Shown: piece after piece, positions 59,904 to 64,000 of the stretch
Layout of the letters: the number at the start of each line of letters is the position of its first letter
How positions within the stretch are numbered: position 1 is the first letter of the stretch
Origin: Cupriavidus oxalaticus
GTDB lineage: Bacteria; Pseudomonadota; Gammaproteobacteria; Burkholderiales; Burkholderiaceae
Assembly: GCF_016894385.1 (NCBI RefSeq)
Contig: NZ_CP069812.1
Location: forward strand, 2,604,001-2,668,000
DNA length: 64,000 bases
Direction of reading: 5' to 3'
The notes under the pieces: generated by a model
What the model was told of the DNA's origin: nothing
Seen by the model: the letters and a program-made list of their open reading frames with translations, nothing else
The model's database searches: none
Program-made: the position numbers and the translations under genes

Positions 59904-60012
59904 GAATAAGTCACCCTATGGGGTCATTGGGTCATCAGTGGAGCAAGGATCGGCGCCGAAGCGCTGGCCGCCGGCATTTTGACAGAAAGACGGCGGCACG
60001 ATTCCCCTGCAT

Positions 60013-61143
60013 TCAGCCCGGAATGCCGGCGCCGGCCGGCTGCAGCCCCGCCACCACCTGCGGCGTAAGCACCGCCTCACCCTTCACCGCGCGCGCCACC
60101 AGCGCATCGGCGGCGTCGATGGCGATGCGCTGCTCGGCATACCAGTCTTCGTCGTAATAGGTATTGCCATAGCGATCGCCGCTGTCGCACAGCAGCGCGA
60201 CGATGGCACCGGCCTGCCCTGCCGCCCGCATCTGCTGCGCCAGGTACAGCACGCCGACGAAGTTGGTGCCGGTCGAGCCGCCGACGCGGCGGCCGAAGCG
60301 CCTGGCCAGGTAGCGCATGGCGGCAAACGACAGCGCATCGGGCACCTTCAGCATGGCGTCGATGCAGCTGGGGATAAACGAGCGTTCCACGCGCGGCCGG
60401 CCGATGCCCTCGATGCGCGAGCCGGTCGGCAGCGACAGGTCCGGCTCCGGCTTGCCCGCCAGGCTGCTGCGGAAATAATCGAAGAACACCGAGTTTTCCG
60501 GATCGACGCACAGCACGCGCGTCTTGTGGCGGCGATAGGCGACGTAGCGGCCGAGCGTGGCGATGGTGCCGCCGGTGCCGCCGCTGGACACCAGCCAGGC
60601 CGGCACCGGGTGCTCCTCCTCGGCCATCTGCTTGAAGATGGATTCGGCGATATTGTTGTTGGCGCGCCAGTCGGTGGCGCGCTCGGCGTAGGTGAACTGG
60701 TCCATGAAATGGCCGCCGGTCTCCTGCGCGATGCGGTGCGACGCGGCATAGATCTCCGACGGGCTGTCGACAAGGTGGCAGCGCCCGCCATAGAACTCGA
60801 TCGCCTCGAACTTGGCGCGCGAGGTGCCGGCCGGGATCACCGCCACGAACGGCAGCCCCAGCAGCCTGGCGAAATACGCCTCGGAAATCGCGGTCGAGCC
60901 GCTGGAAGCCTCCACCACCGTGCTGCCCTCACGCAGCCAGCCATTGCACAGCGCATACAGGAACAGCGAGCGCGCCAGCCGGTGCTTCAGGCTGCCGGTC
61001 GGGTGGCTGGATTCATCCTTGAAGTAGACGCGGATGTCGGGGTAGCCCGGCAAATCCAGCGGGATCAGGTGGGTGTCCGCGGAGCGGTTGAAATCCGCCT
61101 CGATCTTGCGGATGGCTTCATGGGTCCAGTCGGAAAGTGGCAT
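60013..61143 (-). CDS. PLP-dependent cysteine-synthase-fold enzyme, Cds1-like
   Basis: About 376 residues of fold-type II PLP enzymes. The likely PLP lysine is in [40 protein letters not shown] and the phosphate loop [20 protein letters not shown] follow. The start [20 protein letters not shown] and overall pattern match the group named after mycobacterial L-cysteine desulfhydrase Cds1, which releases sulfide from cysteine. Cysteine-synthase activity is an alternative. ATG 61143 was chosen over an in-frame upstream start that lacks conservation. The UspA gene lies just upstream. Confidence 0.85.
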   Translation of the reverse strand: MPLSDWTHEAIRKIEADFNRSADTHLIPLDLPGYPDIRVYFKDESSHPTGSLKHRLARSLFLYALCNGWLREGSTVVEASSGSTAISEAYFARLLGLPFVAVIPAGTSRAKFEAIEFYGGRCHLVDSPSEIYAASHRIAQETGGHFMDQFTYAERATDWRANNNIAESIFKQMAEEEHPVPAWLVSSGGTGGTIATLGRYVAYRRHKTRVLCVDPENSVFFDYFRSSLAGKPEPDLSLPTGSRIEGIGRPRVERSFIPSCIDAMLKVPDALSFAAMRYLARRFGRRVGGSTGTNFVGVLYLAQQMRAAGQAGAIVALLCDSGDRYGNTYYDEDWYAEQRIAIDAADALVARAVKGEAVLTPQVVAGLQPAGAGIPG

Positions 61144-61269
61144 GGCGGCTTGCGGGCACGGTGGCCGGGCATTGGGACAGGCCGTCAGCATGCCAGAAGC
61201 GACCACGACCGGCAAAAATACGGCCCCGCGCCAGCCCGCAAGCCGGCGGTTGGCCGCAAGGCCGCAAGC

Positions 61270-61707
61270 TTACCGGTAGACCAGCACCGGGATCTTGCTG
61301 TGCGTCAGCACCTTCAGGGTTTCGCTGCCGATCAGCAGCCCCTGGACCCCGCGTCGTCCGTGCGAGGCCATCACGATCAGGTCGCAGTCCTTTTCTTCGG
61401 CGGCCTTGATGATGGCTTCGTAGGGATGGTCGTTGACGGCGTACGTGGTATCGCACTTCACGCCTGCGGCGCCGGCCTCGTCGGCCAGGCCGCGCAGGTA
61501 GCGGGTGGCATCTTCCCAGGCCTTCTTCACGTAGGTTTCGCGGGTGCCCTCCAGCATTTCGACCTGATAGGTCAGCACGTGGTAGTTCGGACAGACACGC
61601 ACCACGGTGATCTGCGCGTCCGTTTCCCGCGCCAGCACGATTGCCTTGCGAAAGGCAGATTCAGACAGGTCGGAGCCATCGACCGCCAGCAGGAGATGCT
61701 TGAACAT
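61270..61707 (-). CDS. Universal stress protein, UspA family
   Basis: A 145-residue single Usp domain: MFKHLLLAVDGSDLSESAFR with the ATP-site Asp, and the C-terminal glycine-rich block IVMASHGRRGVQGLLIGSET ending in HSKIPVLVYR. Such proteins bind ATP and aid survival under starvation or oxygen shift. A promoter candidate lies 130-160 bp upstream, with an inverted repeat in the leader (CACTTTCG 61736-61743, CGAAAGTG 61764-61771). Confidence 0.95.
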   Translation of the reverse strand: MFKHLLLAVDGSDLSESAFRKAIVLARETDAQITVVRVCPNYHVLTYQVEMLEGTRETYVKKAWEDATRYLRGLADEAGAAGVKCDTTYAVNDHPYEAIIKAAEEKDCDLIVMASHGRRGVQGLLIGSETLKVLTHSKIPVLVYR

Positions 61708-61839
61708 GATTGCCCCCTTGCTCGCCTATTACGCTCACTTTCGATGCATCATCGCCCTGCGGCCGAAAGTGTGAGCCGCAAGGCGCACGACAAGGAGCGA
61801 TCGATACCCCCGGTTTCGAATGATTCGTCACTCGATTGC

Positions 61840-61867
61840 AGTATAGGGGCACCATGGCCCACGGCAA
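61840..61867 (-). promoter_or_regulatory. Promoter of the UspA gene
   Basis: On the minus strand TTGCCG (61867-61862), 16-bp spacer, TATACT (61845-61840). Transcription would start near 61833, giving a leader of about 125 nt that contains the CACTTTCG/CGAAAGTG dyad. Confidence 0.6.
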
Positions 61868-61921
61868 TACGGGATGCATCACACGTGCGCGGTCCCAAGC
61901 CGAGGAGGAAGGCGAGCCGGG

Positions 61922-62425
61922 CTACGCCACCAAGGCGCGCCACAGCGCCAGCTTCTGCTCGAAATTGCGCGCCGCGTGCGCGGGACTGGATGAAGGCAGC
62001 ACCACCGTCTGATAGCCCTGCGCGGCAAACTGCGGCGCGAAACGCCCGGATGTGCCGCCGTTGAAGCCGACGCGCTCGAGCGCCGGCGCCAGCTGGCGCA
62101 GCCGCGTGAAATCGTTGGCCTGCGGGTAGCGGATATTGCTGTCCAGGCTGCCTTCGCGCATGCACGCGCCAAGCACGTCCCAGACGCCGATGCGATGGGC
62201 CAGCAGCCGCACCAGCCGTTCGGCATACGGCAGCGCCGGCATCGGCTCGCCGGTGAGCGCGGCCATCAGCGGCCAGAACTGGTTGCGGGGATGGGCGTAA
62301 TACTGGCGCGCGGCAAGCGAGGCGGCGCCGGGAAAGCTGCCCAGCACCAGCACGCGGGTGTGGGTGTCGATGACGGGCGGCAGGCCCTGGTGCAGGTCGG
62401 CCTGGGGCGGGATGGTGTCTGGCAT
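61922..62425 (-). CDS. DNA-deoxyinosine (hypoxanthine) glycosylase, Mug/UDG superfamily
   Basis: 167 residues. RVLVLGSFPGAASLAARQYY followed by AHPRNQFWPLMAALTG is the N-terminal active-site region of the hypoxanthine-DNA glycosylase group in the uracil-DNA glycosylase superfamily, and VVLPSSSPAHAARNFEQKLA is the C-terminal motif. It should excise deaminated adenine from DNA. ATG 62425 begins the conserved part; the frame upstream passes through a repeat. The gene lies 3' of htpG in the same direction. Confidence 0.9.
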   Translation of the reverse strand: MPDTIPPQADLHQGLPPVIDTHTRVLVLGSFPGAASLAARQYYAHPRNQFWPLMAALTGEPMPALPYAERLVRLLAHRIGVWDVLGACMREGSLDSNIRYPQANDFTRLRQLAPALERVGFNGGTSGRFAPQFAAQGYQTVVLPSSSPAHAARNFEQKLALWRALVA

Positions 62426-62473
62426 GGCAAAGAGCTCGGGCTGCCGGCAGCGCGAACGGCAGCGAGGGTTGTC

Positions 62474-62516
62474 TCCCCTCTCCCATTTATGGGAGAGGCG
62501 GGGGAGCGGGGAGCAA
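62474..62516. repeat. REP-like palindrome between htpG and the glycosylase gene
   Basis: CCTCTCCCAT-TT-ATGGGAGAGG (62477-62498), 10-bp arms, with outer CTCCCC and GGGGAGCGGGGAG. It belongs to the same family as those around the liv genes. It may form the 3' hairpin of htpG mRNA on the minus strand. Confidence 0.8.
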
Positions 62517-62531
62517 ACCAGCAGCAATGCC

Positions 62532-64000
62532 TCAGGCCAGCAGCTTGTTGACGCGCTGCACGTAGGCGGCCGGGTCTTCCAGCATGCCGCCTTCGGCCAG
62601 CAGCGCCTGGTCGAACAGCACCTGCAGGCGGTCGCTGAAGGCATCGCCCTCCGGAAGATCGCGCAGCTTCTTGACCAGCGCGTGCTCCGGGTTCAGCTCC
62701 AGGATCGGCTGGGCGTCCGGCGCCTTCTGGCCGGCCTGCTTGAGCAGGCGCTGCAGGTAGCCACTCATGTCGCCCTCGTCCGACACCAGGCACGATGCCG
62801 ACTCGGTCAGGCGCAGCGTCACGCGCACGTCCTTGGCCTTGCCGGCCAGCACGGTCTTGGCGCGCTCGACCACGTCCTTCCAGTCGGCCTCGGCCTTCTC
62901 CTGCTCGGCCTTCTCGGCTTCATCGGCCAGCTTGCCCAGGTCGAGGTCGCCGCGCGCCACCGACACCAGTTCCTTGCCGTCGAATTCGCGCAGGAACGAC
63001 AGCATCCACTCGTCGACGCGGTCGGTCAGCAGCAGGACTTCGATGCCCTTCTTGCGGAACACTTCCAGGTGCGGGCTGTTCTTGGCCGCGGACCAGGTGT
63101 CGGCCGTGACGTAGTAGATCTTGTCCTGGCCTTCCTTCATGCGGCCGACGTAGGCGGCCAGCGCCACGTTCTGCTCGGCGGTGTCGTTGTGCGTCGAGGC
63201 GAAGCGCAGCAGCCTGGCCACGCGCTCCTGGTTGGCCTGGTCTTCGCCTGCGCCTTCCTTCAGCGCCTGGCCGAACTGCTGCCAGAAGGTGTCGTACTTG
63301 GCGCGTTCGGCTTCGTCCTCGCTGTCGGCCAGCGACTCCAGCATCGACAGCACGCGCTTGGTGCAGCCTTCGCGGATCGCCTTGACGTCGCGGCTTTCCT
63401 GCAGCAGCTCGCGCGACACGTTCAGCGGCAGGTCGGCGGAATCGACCACGCCCTTGACCCAGCGCAGGTAGCCCGGCAGCAGTTGCTCGGCGTCGTCCAT
63501 GATGAAGACGCGCTTGACGTACAGCTTCAGGCCGGCCTTGTGGTTGCGGTCCCACAGGTCGAACGGCGCGCGCGCCGGGATGTACAGCAGCTGGGTGTAT
63601 TCGCTGCGGCCTTCGACGCGGTTATGGGTCCAGGCCAGCGGCGTCTCGTTGTCGTGCGCGATGTGCTGGTAGAACGCGGTGTACTGCTCGTCGGTGATGT
63701 CGGACTTGCTGCGGGTCCACAGCGCGCTGGCCTGGTTGACGCTTTCCCACTCGTCGGTGCGCTTGTAGCTGCTGGCCTCGGCATCCCACACTTCCTTGGG
63801 CATGCGGATCGGCAGCGAGATATGGTCCGAGTATTTCTGGATGATGCTCTTCAGGCGCCAGGCCGACAGGAAATCGTCCTCGCCCTCGCGCAGGTGCAGC
63901 GTGATGGTGGTGCCGCGCTCGGCACGCGCGATCGCGTCGACGCTGAACTCGCCGTCGCCGGTGCTTTCCCAGCGCACGGCCTCCTCGGCGCCCACGCCGG
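62532..64000 (-). CDS. htpG: Molecular chaperone HtpG (Hsp90), 5' end outside the window
   Basis: The last 489 or so codons of htpG; the start lies beyond the right edge. Visible are the end of the ATPase domain ([40 protein letters not shown]), the middle domain ([40 protein letters not shown], with the conserved Arg region) and the C-terminal dimerisation domain ([20 protein letters not shown]...). Hsp90 remodels client proteins in the cytosol using ATP. The stop is at 62532-62534. No frame damage is seen. Confidence 0.97.
   Translation of the reverse strand, partial: GVGAEEAVRWESTGDGEFSVDAIARAERGTTITLHLREGEDDFLSAWRLKSIIQKYSDHISLPIRMPKEVWDAEASSYKRTDEWESVNQASALWTRSKSDITDEQYTAFYQHIAHDNETPLAWTHNRVEGRSEYTQLLYIPARAPFDLWDRNHKAGLKLYVKRVFIMDDAEQLLPGYLRWVKGVVDSADLPLNVSRELLQESRDVKAIREGCTKRVLSMLESLADSEDEAERAKYDTFWQQFGQALKEGAGEDQANQERVARLLRFASTHNDTAEQNVALAAYVGRMKEGQDKIYYVTADTWSAAKNSPHLEVFRKKGIEVLLLTDRVDEWMLSFLREFDGKELVSVARGDLDLGKLADEAEKAEQEKAEADWKDVVERAKTVLAGKAKDVRVTLRLTESASCLVSDEGDMSGYLQRLLKQAGQKAPDAQPILELNPEHALVKKLRDLPEGDAFSDRLQVLFDQALLAEGGMLEDPAAYVQRVNKLLA

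Overview
The window is a 64 kb piece of a high-GC betaproteobacterial main chromosome. Gene order, protein sequences and the many Burkholderiales-type arrangements (leuC-entericidin-leuD-leuB-asd-fimV-truA-trpF-trpB-methyltransferase-trpA-accD-folC-SPOR-cvpA-purF-metZ, and mdh-gntR-sdhCDAB-sdhE-gltA) point to Cupriavidus (the C. necator / C. taiwanensis group) or a very close relative. This is inference from recognised families, not from a database match. Nearly everything is core metabolism. I see no prophage, insertion sequence, integrase or CRISPR array.

Layout. 1-4.3 kb: start of a 2-hydroxyacid dehydrogenase, a Na+/H+ antiporter, a solitary lutC, pncB and a small exported protein, all on the minus strand. 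4.6-6.5 kb: fdxA and a ferredoxin-NADP reductase on the plus strand, then tRNA-Asn with a near-consensus promoter and a perfect terminator. 6.5-11.2 kb: a minus-strand catabolic operon (cupin, Bug-type binding protein, acyl-CoA dehydrogenase, CaiB-type CoA transferase, IclR regulator) with a palindromic operator candidate in front. 11.4-14.4 kb: rpsU (TTG start, long structured leader), a NodI/NodJ-like ABC exporter, a frameshifted guanidinium exporter gene (gdx/sugE) and a small lipoprotein. 14.5-34.1 kb: a long minus-strand run for leucine, aspartate-family, tryptophan, fatty acid, folate, purine and methionine synthesis, plus polar protein FimV and tRNA modification enzyme TruA. 34.6-39.7 kb: livFGMH and livJ for branched-chain amino acid uptake, with livFGMH bracketed by an inverted dispersed repeat. 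40.3-54 kb: a TCA and methylcitrate block: gltA, sdhE, sdhBADC and gntR (minus), then mdh, a CitE-like lyase, prpC, an MliC-like exported protein and acnA (plus). 54-64 kb: mixed housekeeping genes (DUF2863, TrmB-like methyltransferase, peptide-type binding protein, spermidine-synthase-like protein, TPR protein, Cds1-like PLP enzyme, UspA, Mug-like DNA glycosylase) and the 3' part of htpG.

How the parts work together. Biosynthetic genes are packed in one direction with stop/start overlaps (trpB-methyltransferase, truA-trpF, livM-livG, livG-livF), so translational coupling is likely. Carbon-flow genes surround a GntR regulator with a 20-bp perfect palindrome directly upstream of a strong mdh promoter. 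The most interesting regulatory region is the metZ leader. It has its own promoter, a SAM-II riboswitch starting at about the predicted transcription start, an open leader frame ending in an ATGA overlap with metZ, and an intrinsic terminator inside that frame. Other points worth following up are the orphan DNA methyltransferase inside the trp operon, the frameshifted gdx gene, a dyad over the sdh promoter, and the dispersed repeats around the liv genes.
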